Origin: CALKGK01 sp964649515 | GTDB lineage: Bacteria; Bacteroidota; Bacteroidia; Flavobacteriales_D; Sanyastnellaceae | Length of the DNA: 13,538 bases | NCBI GenBank assembly: GCA_964649515.1 | Contig: CAZYPV010000079.1 | Span: 1 to 13,538 of the forward strand | Direction: 5' to 3' | Part shown: in pieces, positions 6,174 to 12,927 of the stretch | Numbering within the stretch: position 1 is the stretch's first letter | Layout: each line of letters opens with the position of its first letter | Notes under the pieces: model-generated | Seen by the model: only the letters and a program-made list of their open reading frames with translations | Databases searched by the model: none | Told to the model about the DNA's origin: nothing | Position numbers and translations under genes: made by a program

Positions 6174-7788
6174 AGGTTTCTTTAATCACAGTGGATTTGG
6201 ATTCGCTCAACGGAAGGACGATCTCCTTTTCCTCGTCGCCACCTTTGTGTTTGATGCTTACGAGATAGACCTGATCGCCCGGAAGGTTGACGCGTATGAG
6301 TCCGAGTTTGTCACTTTCTCCACTTGTAATGACCCTCTGACTTCCCTTCATTCGAATTTCATACCGTTCTCCTTTTTTCACTTTCCCTTCAGCATCTTCG
6401 AGATTCAAGATCAAAGTACCATAACCACTGCTTTCATACCCTGAAGAGATCAATGGATACTTGCTCACATCAATCTGGTAAATGTCGCGCTCCCCGAAGG
6501 TATCTCCATACTCCGCGGCAATCAACATGGTTTTGTTATCGCTCGTCAGTGAAAAGGTCGATTCCTCATTCACCGTGTTGATGGGATAACCCAAATTGAT
6601 CGGAATACTCCATTGTCCGTTCACAAATTCCGTTTTGAAAATGTCATACGATCCCAAACATTGGTGTCCGTCAGAAGCAAAATAGAGCGTTTTTCCATTG
6701 GGGTGGATGAAAACAAATTTTTCGTCGAAGGGGGTATTGATGATCTCTCCCAAATTCTCTGGCTTACTCCAAGCGCTTCCTCGTTTTTCAGAAACATAAA
6801 TATCTCCTTGGCCAAACCCACCACGCTCACTGATGAAGTACACTTTTTGTCCGTCTTGAGTAATGCTGATAGAACTTTCAAAATAGGAGGTATTGATTGG
6901 GCGAGGCATTTTTTCTGGCGCCCTCCAGCTGTTGTCATTGCTGTTCAGCGTGCTCATGAAAATATCTCCAGCGGAGTTGAGATTGTTCTTGTAAACGAAG
7001 ATTTGTTTTCCGTCGGGTGAAATCGATAAAACGGCATCATACGTTGGGGTGTTCACCTCTCCTTCCAAGCCAGCAGCATCGCTCCATGTTTTGGTTTCGG
7101 CATTCCATTCGCTGTAAAAGATGTCTTCAAAGAATTTGTAATCTGAACCTTCATCAATTTCTGCTCCCACTGTACTCGCTCTTCTGCTGGTAAATACCAA
7201 AAGCTTCCCATCCGCAGTGATGGAGGGCGAATAATCGTCATACCGAGAATTCACTTCTCTCCCCAAATTAGCAATGCTCACTTCTGCCGGTTTAGCCATC
7301 ATTTCTTTGGCAAACCTGCATTCTGAAATAAAACGTTCTGCATCTTCAACATCCAAAGAACGTTTCCCTTCGTTCTCCTTCAGAAAAGCTTGATAAGAGG
7401 CAATGGCTTCATCCAAAAGGGCCAGCCGCTGATAGATTTTACCTTGAAAAAACTCATTATTCTTACCAATCTCGGGGTTCACTTCCAAAGCCTGATCCAA
7501 GTATTCCTGGGCCAAGCGATACTTTTTTAGTTCGTAATGACAACGTGCTGTCCAGTACAAAGCAGACTCATTTCTCGGTTCCATTTCCAGCACTTCCCGG
7601 TAAATGGTAAGCGCCCCACGCATGTTGTTTTCATTGAACTCATGTTTTGCCGCAATCATTTTGGCAGAAACCTGAGCGTTCCCAAACAAGCCCGTATCGG
7701 TGGTATCTGCTGCCATTTCGAAATGGCTCATGCTCTTTGCTTGAAGAAAAAAGGCCGAAAAAAGGGCCAAAAGGAAAAATGATCTCAT
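6160..7788 (-). CDS. TPR plus PD40 beta-propeller envelope protein (PorE-like, without OmpA_C)
   Basis: This 542-residue protein starts with a signal peptide (MRSFFLLALFSAFFLQAKS). TPR helices follow at about 45-165. A WD40-like PD40/TolB-type propeller spans about 175-440, with repeats of the form ..S.S..DGK.(L/I)(V/Y)F.S at roughly 189, 257, 309, 361 and 414, several followed by DI(Y/F). A short beta-rich C-terminal domain (about 456-542) resembles a carboxypeptidase-regulatory or CNA-B-like fold. This order matches the front part of PorE and related gliding/type IX secretion proteins, which normally end in a peptidoglycan-binding OmpA_C domain that is absent here. An in-frame TTG at 7809 would lengthen it by 7 residues. 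ATG 7788 gives a cleaner signal peptide and leaves room for a promoter. It overlaps the convergent mannosidase gene by 14 bases. Its role is probably structural at the envelope. Confidence 0.85.
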   Translation of the reverse strand: MRSFFLLALFSAFFLQAKSMSHFEMAADTTDTGLFGNAQVSAKMIAAKHEFNENNMRGALTIYREVLEMEPRNESALYWTARCHYELKKYRLAQEYLDQALEVNPEIGKNNEFFQGKIYQRLALLDEAIASYQAFLKENEGKRSLDVEDAERFISECRFAKEMMAKPAEVSIANLGREVNSRYDDYSPSITADGKLLVFTSRRASTVGAEIDEGSDYKFFEDIFYSEWNAETKTWSDAAGLEGEVNTPTYDAVLSISPDGKQIFVYKNNLNSAGDIFMSTLNSNDNSWRAPEKMPRPINTSYFESSISITQDGQKVYFISERGGFGQGDIYVSEKRGSAWSKPENLGEIINTPFDEKFVFIHPNGKTLYFASDGHQCLGSYDIFKTEFVNGQWSIPINLGYPINTVNEESTFSLTSDNKTMLIAAEYGDTFGERDIYQIDVSKYPLISSGYESSGYGTLILNLEDAEGKVKKGERYEIRMKGSQRVITSGESDKLGLIRVNLPGDQVYLVSIKHKGGDEEKEIVLPLSESKSTVIKETFILK

Positions 7789-7806
7789 TGATTTTCGCTG
7801 TTTTGT

Positions 7807-7813
7807 CAAAGTA
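7807..7813 (-). promoter_or_regulatory. Possible -7 box for the PD40 gene
   Basis: On the minus strand this reads TACTTTG, close to but one base shorter than the Bacteroidota TAnnTTTG consensus. It lies 18 bases before ATG 7788. I see no clear TTG -33 partner. The box is weak and rests mainly on its position in the divergent gap with murQ. If real, it rules out the TTG start at 7809. Confidence 0.3.
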
Positions 7814-7903
7814 AATGAATTTTAAGGTTCTTGTCCTCATTCTTGAGGCACGTCTTTACACACTTTTGGGCCTGAAGGTGATTCACTTCCCTCGAATATG
7901 CTT

Positions 7904-7911
7904 TATTTTTG
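7904..7911 (+). promoter_or_regulatory. TAnnTTTG -7 promoter box for murQ
   Basis: TATTTTTG fits the Bacteroidota sigma-A -7 consensus exactly and ends 4 bases before ATG 7916. With the usual spacing, transcription would begin at or within a few bases of the murQ start codon, giving a leaderless or nearly leaderless mRNA. I see no clear -33 TTG at the usual distance. The box also overlaps the upstream in-frame ATG at 7898, which would not be transcribed. Confidence 0.55.
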
Positions 7912-7915
7912 CAGC

Positions 7916-8728
7916 ATGAAGGTCAATAAACCATCCACCGAACAAGACTCCAAATACCACGAGCTCGAAACCATGCCTTTGAGCGATTTGCTGCTCAACA
8001 TCAATCGAGAAGACCAAAGCGTGCCCCACAGCATTGCTAAAATCATTCCACAGATTGAAGCCTTTGTTCAAGCTTGCGTCGAAAAAATGAGAGCGGGTGG
8101 TCGCTTGTTTTATATCGGGGCAGGAACCAGCGGAAGACTCGGCATTGTTGACGCAAGTGAGTGTCCGCCCACCTTTGGAGTACCTCACGAGATGGTGATT
8201 GGTTTAATCGCTGGTGGTGATGCAGCCATTCGAAAAGCCGTTGAAAATGCAGAGGACGATGAAGATGGTGCTTGGCGAGATTTGATGGAATATGGACTTT
8301 CCGATAAGGATGTGGTTGTGGGCATTGCCGCATCAGGAACCACACCTTACGTGGTAGGCGCTTTGAAAAAGTGTGCCAAAAACGGCATCCTCACCGGAGG
8401 CATCACCTGCAATGAGGGTAGTCCACTTGCCCGAGCCGCTCAATTCCCCATGGAGGCGATTGTGGGTCCGGAATTCGTCACGGGATCTACCAGAATGAAG
8501 GCGGGAACTGCTCAAAAACTCATCCTGAACATGATCAGCACTGCAACCATGATTCAATTGGGAAGAGTGAAAGGAAACAAAATGGTGGATATGCAGTTAA
8601 GCAATGAAAAACTGGTCCAAAGGGGAACCCGAATGATCATGGAACAAAGCAATTTGAAAGAAGACGCGGCCAAGGCTCTTTTACTGAAGCACGGTAGCGT
8701 TCGGGAAGCATTAAACAACATTCATTAA
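7916..8728 (+). CDS. murQ: N-acetylmuramic acid 6-phosphate etherase
   Basis: MurQ splits the lactyl ether of MurNAc-6-phosphate to GlcNAc-6-phosphate and D-lactate, a cytoplasmic step of peptidoglycan recycling. The protein is a single SIS sugar-isomerase domain of 270 residues, a little shorter than E. coli MurQ (298). The sugar-phosphate loop YIGAGTSGR (66-74), DASECPPTFG (79-88) with catalytic Glu82, VENAED (109-114) with Glu113, AASGTTPYV and the GSTRMKAGTAQK stretch are all present. These correspond to Glu83 and Glu114 of the E. coli enzyme. An in-frame ATG at 7898 would add six residues (MLYFCS), but a -7 box lies inside that extension, so ATG 7916 is preferred. No murP, anmK or amgK is in the window. 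A conserved hypothetical gene follows after 12 bases. Confidence 0.95.
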   Translation: MKVNKPSTEQDSKYHELETMPLSDLLLNINREDQSVPHSIAKIIPQIEAFVQACVEKMRAGGRLFYIGAGTSGRLGIVDASECPPTFGVPHEMVIGLIAGGDAAIRKAVENAEDDEDGAWRDLMEYGLSDKDVVVGIAASGTTPYVVGALKKCAKNGILTGGITCNEGSPLARAAQFPMEAIVGPEFVTGSTRMKAGTAQKLILNMISTATMIQLGRVKGNKMVDMQLSNEKLVQRGTRMIMEQSNLKEDAAKALLLKHGSVREALNNIH

Positions 8729-8740
8729 GCCAGAGGAATC

Positions 8741-9325
8741 GTGCACAACATCGAACCCTACTACCGTTGGTCGGAATTATACAACAGCGCTGAAGACGAA
8801 AATTCGCCTTTCTTTGAGAAAGAATACAGCGAGTTCCAGTTCTCTGAGCGCATTTACGATCACTACATTCACCCGCAATGGGACAATATGGGGTCAAGCA
8901 CCCTGTTCATCAAGGTTATTTTTGCCGACTATGAACTCGGTTTTGTGGTGATTGAAATGATGGGCGAATGGAACGACTGTTTGCACAACGACATCATGAT
9001 TTTCAAGCGCAACATCATTGAGCACTTCACCTATCTCGGGATAAGCAAGTTCATTCTTGTGGGAGAAAACGTGCTTAATTTTCATGCGAGTGACGACCTC
9101 TACTATGAAGAGTGGTTCGACGAAGTGGACGATATGGACGGTTGGATTTGCATGTTGGATTTCAGAGAACATGTTCTTGACGACTTCAAAGAAGCGAACA
9201 TCGATAGCTATTTTGTGCTTGGTGGAAAGCTAAACGACATCGAGTGGAGAACCCATCAGCCCTACCAACTCTTTTCTTTACTGCAAGATCAAGTGCAAAA
9301 ACGTTTGGGCTTCGCTGGTGAATAA
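8741..9325 (+). CDS. Conserved hypothetical acidic protein downstream of murQ
   Basis: I do not recognise a named family. The 194-residue product is soluble and strongly acidic, with no signal peptide or membrane segment, and is rich in Trp, Tyr and Asp/Glu. Distinctive stretches are SPFFEKEYSEFQF (22-34), HPQWDNMGSSTLFIK (44-58), MGEWNDCLHNDIM (74-86), FILVGENVLNFHASDD (104-119) and NDIEWRTHQP (165-174). From memory, similar proteins occur in other flavobacteria and are often placed just after murQ, but I could not check this. The start is GTG 8741, preceded by AGAGGA at a normal ribosome-binding distance. The next in-frame Met is residue 50. The 12-base gap to murQ indicates co-transcription. 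A link to muropeptide recycling is only guilt by association. Confidence 0.75.
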   Translation: MHNIEPYYRWSELYNSAEDENSPFFEKEYSEFQFSERIYDHYIHPQWDNMGSSTLFIKVIFADYELGFVVIEMMGEWNDCLHNDIMIFKRNIIEHFTYLGISKFILVGENVLNFHASDDLYYEEWFDEVDDMDGWICMLDFREHVLDDFKEANIDSYFVLGGKLNDIEWRTHQPYQLFSLLQDQVQKRLGFAGE

Positions 9326-9340
9326 GCTGCACCGTTATGG

Positions 9341-9805
9341 TCAAGTGTTCAAAGATTTCAGCATGGAAAGAACATGCCGATCAACAGGAAAAGACAAATC
9401 ACTGCTGTCCATTTCCGTTAATTTCATCCATCGAAACGACTCCTTTTCGGGATCGGAAAGGTCGAAATCAAACCTCTTTGCGCTGGTTCTAAATTTAGGT
9501 TTCCCTTTCAAACGTGCACGGTAATAAACGGCAATCAATTGATCTGAATCTCTGAATCCCGAGCGCTGGAAAAAATCGGTAGTATAAAAATGTCCTTGAA
9601 TTTCAATCGCTTGTCCCAACTCTTCCAAAGCCTCTCGCTTTAGGCCCTCCTCCAAGCCTTCTCCAAATTCCAATCCTCCTCCAGGGAATTTTGTGTAGGG
9701 CTTTCCAAGAATCTTTTCGTCAGACAAAAGCAAGCAATCACCTTCCATCAAAAGCATGTAAACACGAAGGTTAAAGCGGCGAATTCCGTCCCTATTTTCT
9801 TCCAC
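9341..9805 (-). CDS. Nudix hydrolase
   Basis: This is a single Nudix domain of about 154 residues that should hydrolyse a nucleoside diphosphate linked to another group. The Nudix box GX5EX7REUXEEXG is intact at residues 43-64 (GGLEFGE, then REALEELG). The residue after the final G is Gln rather than the usual hydrophobic one. The open frame continues upstream to 9895, deep inside mnmD. I choose GTG 9805, which overlaps the mnmD TAG by 14 bases and leaves the first beta strand (FNLRVYMLLM) intact. The internal ATGs would cut into that strand. An AAAGAGAG stretch precedes the GTG. The substrate cannot be told from sequence. Translation is probably coupled to mnmD. It converges with the hypothetical gene at 9325, leaving 15 bases. 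Confidence 0.85.
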   Translation of the reverse strand: MEENRDGIRRFNLRVYMLLMEGDCLLLSDEKILGKPYTKFPGGGLEFGEGLEEGLKREALEELGQAIEIQGHFYTTDFFQRSGFRDSDQLIAVYYRARLKGKPKFRTSAKRFDFDLSDPEKESFRWMKLTEMDSSDLSFPVDRHVLSMLKSLNT

Positions 9806-10445
9806 GGAGCATCTCTCTTTTTCCCGGAGGTCCGGGCAAGCGTTCAACTTCAAAACCGCAAGCCACCAAGTCTCGGCGCACTTGTCCTTTCGCACAATAG
9901 GTCACAAAAACACCGCCTTCTTCCAAAGCATCGTAACAGCGTTGCAACTGATCGGGCACCCACATTTCGGGCTGTGTGTTCGGACCAAAGGCATCGAAAT
10001 ACACCACGTTGAACTTTCCGTGCTCGCTCCAATCTTCTAGTTTTTGTGCTTTTTTGAGGAGTTTTTTTTCGGGCTGAAGGAGGACAGACTGCTCCCATTC
10101 AGCTTTGTGAATTGCTTTATATAATTCTCGATCTTCCGATGCATAATTCATGCTTTCCACCAACTCCCAATCCAGCGGAAAAGCCTCCAAAGCGGTATAT
10201 TCCAAAGGTGTTTCAAGGGATTTTAGGCGATGAAAAGTGAGCCAGCAATTCAATCCTGTACCCAAACCTATTTCAAGTACTTTGGGCAATTTCCCCTCGC
10301 TCAACACCAAAGACAAACCCGCCTCAATAAACACGTGTTTGGCTTCTTGAAGCGCTCCATGTCGGGAATGATAGGTCTCATCCAACTCGGGCATCCAAAG
10401 GGAGTGTGAACCGTCTTTGGTAATGATTTTTTCTACTGCTCTCAT
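9792..10445 (-). CDS. mnmD: tRNA (mnm5s2U34) methyltransferase, MnmD type (DUF752)
   Basis: This 217-residue SAM-dependent methyltransferase corresponds to the methyltransferase half of E. coli MnmC. It should methylate the 5-aminomethyl group at wobble uridine 34 of tRNAs reading split codon boxes. Visible motifs are the SAM-binding EIGLGTGLN (58-66), LEAFPLD (86-92), DAFGP..QPEMW (151-162), TYCAKGQVRR (182-191) and PGPPGKREML (204-213). The FAD oxidase half of MnmC is absent, as in stand-alone DUF752 proteins such as the Aquifex enzyme. The frame extends upstream to 10505, but that extra segment is a hydrophobic run lying over a -7 promoter box. ATG 10445, giving MRAVEKIITKDG, fits the family. 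It overlaps the downstream Nudix gene by 14 bases. Confidence 0.88.
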   Translation of the reverse strand: MRAVEKIITKDGSHSLWMPELDETYHSRHGALQEAKHVFIEAGLSLVLSEGKLPKVLEIGLGTGLNCWLTFHRLKSLETPLEYTALEAFPLDWELVESMNYASEDRELYKAIHKAEWEQSVLLQPEKKLLKKAQKLEDWSEHGKFNVVYFDAFGPNTQPEMWVPDQLQRCYDALEEGGVFVTYCAKGQVRRDLVACGFEVERLPGPPGKREMLRGRK

Positions 10446-10451
10446 GCCCTT

Positions 10452-10459
10452 CAAAAGTA
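10452..10459 (-). promoter_or_regulatory. TAnnTTTG -7 promoter box for mnmD
   Basis: On the minus strand this reads TACTTTTG, an exact match to the Bacteroidota -7 consensus, ending 6 bases before ATG 10445. It implies a transcript starting at or very near the start codon, and so a promoter for the mnmD/Nudix pair separate from the phosphatase gene 68 bases upstream. No clear -33 TTG is seen. Confidence 0.5.
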
Positions 10460-10513
10460 CACAAACAGCGAAGTAAAATGGGAATAAAAGGGGTTGAAAT
10501 ACCATGAAATGGG

Positions 10514-12460
10514 CTACAAGCGAGCACCAATCACCAGAATATCGTCGATCTGCTCATTGTTCCCTTTCCACGAGGTAAAGCGTTCGCTCATGGCTGATTT
10601 GGCCTTTCCAAGTCCGGATTCACTCAAAGCAATGAGCATTTCATTGAAGCGCTGCTTGTTCAACTTCTTGTTCTCTTCTCCACCAAATTGATCAACAAAA
10701 CCATCCGTAAACATGTAAAGATAAGTACCGTGGTGGTAAGGAATGGTTTTCGTCGTAAACGTTGCCCGCTTCATAAAAAAGTGTCCGCCAATACTGTAGT
10801 TATCGGCCTTCACCTCATGGGCTACTCCTTTGTTCACCAAAACAATTCCATTTTGAGCACCCGCAAAACTGATGGTGCGTTCCTTTTGATCGATGATGCA
10901 GAGGCTCATGTCCATACCGTCTTGAGACCGATCGTTTTCCTCGGATGCTTGATTCAATGAACGGTATATTTCGTGGTGCACTTCGCTAAGGATCAAGCCC
11001 GGGTCGTAAATCCGTTTTTCATTCACCACCTTGTTCAGTTTGGCGTTTGCGATGAGCGACATGAACGCTCCTGGAACGCCATGTCCGGTGCAATCAATCG
11101 TAGCGAGAATGAAACGATCGCCAATTTCAGTAAACCAGTAGAAATCACCACTCACGATGTCTTTTGGCTGGAAGAACACAAAGGACTCCGGTAGGAATCG
11201 GCGAATTTGTTGTTCGGGGATGAGGATGGAATTTTGAATCTTCCTCGCATAATTGATGCTGCTGATGATCTTCCTCCGTTGATTTTTAATCTCGCAATTC
11301 TGTTGGTTCAGGATGCGATTGGTATTTCTTTTTTTGATGATGCTCCAAACCAGCACCAGCAATACGATCATGATGGAAATACCAACGATGAGAAACACCT
11401 TGCGCTGATTGGCCTCCGAAGCCCGTTGTTGGATGAGCTCTGCCGATTTCTCCGCAATTTCCTTTTCCCGCTTTTCCGATTCATACTTGGCATTCAATTC
11501 GTTGATTCGGCTCACGTTATTGAGTCGGTCCAAACTGTCCTTCAAACTCAAATACGCCTTACTCGAAACAAAGGCCTTCTCATACTCTTGCTTGGCTTCA
11601 TACAGTTTCGCTCTCAAGTCGTGAATGCTCAAAAGGGCATCCATAAAATCATTTCGCTCACAACTCGGTTCAGCAGTATAAAGGAGGGCTAAACCGTTAT
11701 TGTAGTTCTTTTCTTTGAGTGCGATGTTGGCCAAACCAATGTAACTTTGAACTGCTCCCATTTCATCTTGCTCATCCAAGCTACCCTTCAACGCCGCATT
11801 CATGTGCAACTTTGCAGAATCGAGCATTTCTTTGGCCAAATAAACTTCTCCCAAAATCGCAGAAGGATTGACCGCTTCTCCATGCAGTTCCTGAAAACGT
11901 TCAAGTGCATGCGTGTAGTGCATGCACGAATCATATTGTTCTAAGCTGAGGTAGGAAAGGGCAATGTTGTACAAACAAATCGCCGCACCGTGATAATCTT
12001 GAATTTCAATATCGATGGCATACCCCTCTTGATGATGTCGGATGCTCTCATCGTAATTTTCAATGTAGCTGTAAATCGCCCCGAGGTTATTTAAAATCTT
12101 GGAAGCCCCCTCTCGGTCGTTCGCTCTCTCAAAATAATCCAAAGCGAGCTGAAAATTCTCGAGTCCGGTAAGGTTCTTTCCTTTCAGCGAGGCTACGATA
12201 CCTATATTATTGTATGCCTCAGCAATGTACAAGGGTCTTTCCAGTTCATGGGCCAAGCTCAAAGCATCTTCTGCGTGTTTCAGTGCTGAATCAGGATAAG
12301 AGAAAAGCAATTGATCGCTTATTTCGAGCTGAAGGCGGAGGCTTGAGGTGTCGCTCAAACTTTCCTTGAGCTCCAGATACAACTCTTCCACAGAGCGCTC
12401 AGACTGTGCTGGCACTTGAAGCGAAAGGCTTGCTAAAAGGAGCAAAGCCATAAATCGCAT
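10514..12460 (-). CDS. TPR sensor with SpoIIE-type (PP2C) serine phosphatase domain
   Basis: This 648-residue protein has a signal peptide (about 1-18, ending VPAQ) and a periplasmic array of TPR helices (about 45-320, including AEAYNNIGIVA, ASKILNNLGAIY and AICLYNIALSY). A charged coiled coil (about 318-353), one membrane helix (about 355-376) and a second coiled coil with the SINYARKIQNSIL motif (401-413) follow. The cytoplasmic SpoIIE/PP2C phosphatase domain has IVSGDFYW (435-442, Asp439), IDCTGHGVPGAFMS (455-468, Asp456), QDGMDMSL (513-520), FTDG (584-587, Asp586) and IDD (638-640). All metal-binding aspartates expected for an active enzyme are present. Such proteins are common in Bacteroidota and probably dephosphorylate an anti-anti-sigma (STAS) protein in a partner switch. 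No STAS or anti-sigma gene is nearby, so the target is unknown. ATG 12460 is the first start. Residue 4 is an alternative Met. Confidence 0.9.
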   Translation of the reverse strand: MRFMALLLLASLSLQVPAQSERSVEELYLELKESLSDTSSLRLQLEISDQLLFSYPDSALKHAEDALSLAHELERPLYIAEAYNNIGIVASLKGKNLTGLENFQLALDYFERANDREGASKILNNLGAIYSYIENYDESIRHHQEGYAIDIEIQDYHGAAICLYNIALSYLSLEQYDSCMHYTHALERFQELHGEAVNPSAILGEVYLAKEMLDSAKLHMNAALKGSLDEQDEMGAVQSYIGLANIALKEKNYNNGLALLYTAEPSCERNDFMDALLSIHDLRAKLYEAKQEYEKAFVSSKAYLSLKDSLDRLNNVSRINELNAKYESEKREKEIAEKSAELIQQRASEANQRKVFLIVGISIMIVLLVLVWSIIKKRNTNRILNQQNCEIKNQRRKIISSINYARKIQNSILIPEQQIRRFLPESFVFFQPKDIVSGDFYWFTEIGDRFILATIDCTGHGVPGAFMSLIANAKLNKVVNEKRIYDPGLILSEVHHEIYRSLNQASEENDRSQDGMDMSLCIIDQKERTISFAGAQNGIVLVNKGVAHEVKADNYSIGGHFFMKRATFTTKTIPYHHGTYLYMFTDGFVDQFGGEENKKLNKQRFNEMLIALSESGLGKAKSAMSERFTSWKGNNEQIDDILVIGARL

Positions 12461-12582
12461 AAGGATGGATGGATTTAAGTGTATCAGTTTGTATAACTTA
12501 TCTCCCCTTAGTACGAATCCACCTACAAAAAGTTTCAGGTAAAAAAATTGGGCTAGAGGACATGAAAGAATAAAAAAGTTAG

Positions 12583-12590
12583 TATATTTG
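12583..12590 (+). promoter_or_regulatory. TAnnTTTG -7 promoter box for rpsT
   Basis: TATATTTG matches the Bacteroidota -7 consensus exactly. It lies 31 bases before the rpsT ATG, which places the transcription start near 12596 and leaves a short A-rich leader without a Shine-Dalgarno sequence, typical of the phylum. The nearest upstream TTG (12548-12550) is further away than the usual -33 spacing. Confidence 0.6.
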
Positions 12591-12621
12591 CAGCCCTATT
12601 TGAGAAGATAAAGAAAAAAAC

Positions 12622-12873
12622 ATGGCAAATCACAAATCCGCCCTCAAGAGAATTCGTTCTACGGAAAAGAGAAGAGTAAGAAACCGTTACCAGCATAAAA
12701 CAACTCGTAATGCTGTTCGCGTGTTGCGTAGCACTGAGGACAAAAAGGAAGCAGCAGAATTGTTGCCAAAGGTTTGTTCTATGTTGGATAAATTGGCAAA
12801 GAAGAACATCATTCACAAAAATAAAGCAGCCAACCTCAAATCGAGCTTGACTTTGCATGTGAAGGCACTCTAA
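12622..12873 (+). CDS. rpsT: 30S ribosomal protein S20
   Basis: S20 binds 16S rRNA in the body of the small subunit early in assembly. The 83-residue basic protein begins MANHKSALKRIRSTEKRRVRN, the family signature, and keeps the helical core with NKAANLKS near the C-terminus. It is close to the usual length of 83-88 residues. The leader is A-rich (AAAGAAAAAAAC before ATG), a normal Bacteroidota initiation context. It is a single-gene unit: an exact -7 box lies upstream and a hairpin terminator follows 22 bases after the stop. In E. coli S20 represses its own translation, but no equivalent structure is obvious here. Confidence 0.97.
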   Translation: MANHKSALKRIRSTEKRRVRNRYQHKTTRNAVRVLRSTEDKKEAAELLPKVCSMLDKLAKKNIIHKNKAANLKSSLTLHVKAL

Positions 12874-12895
12874 AAATAGTTATGTTTATAACATG

Positions 12896-12923
12896 AAAGC
12901 TCCCACTAATGGGGGCTTTTTTT
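12896..12923 (+). terminator. Rho-independent terminator after rpsT
   Basis: AAAGCTCCC (12896-12904) pairs with GGGGGCTTT (12911-12919) through a 9-bp stem with one G-T wobble and a 6-base ACTAAT loop. A run of seven T (12917-12923) overlaps the stem base. This is a textbook intrinsic terminator, ending only 4 bases before the radC ATG. Confidence 0.9.
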
Positions 12924-12927
12924 GTTT

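Noticed and set aside
11207..11692. 161-codon plus-strand open frame inside the TPR/SpoIIE gene
   Set aside because: It is antisense to a gene with complete catalytic motifs and shows no domain of its own.
12463..12474. Three tandem GGAT units just upstream of the TPR/SpoIIE start codon, considered as a phase-variation tract
   Set aside because: Three copies of a 4-base unit is too short to expect frequent slippage, and it lies outside the coding sequence.
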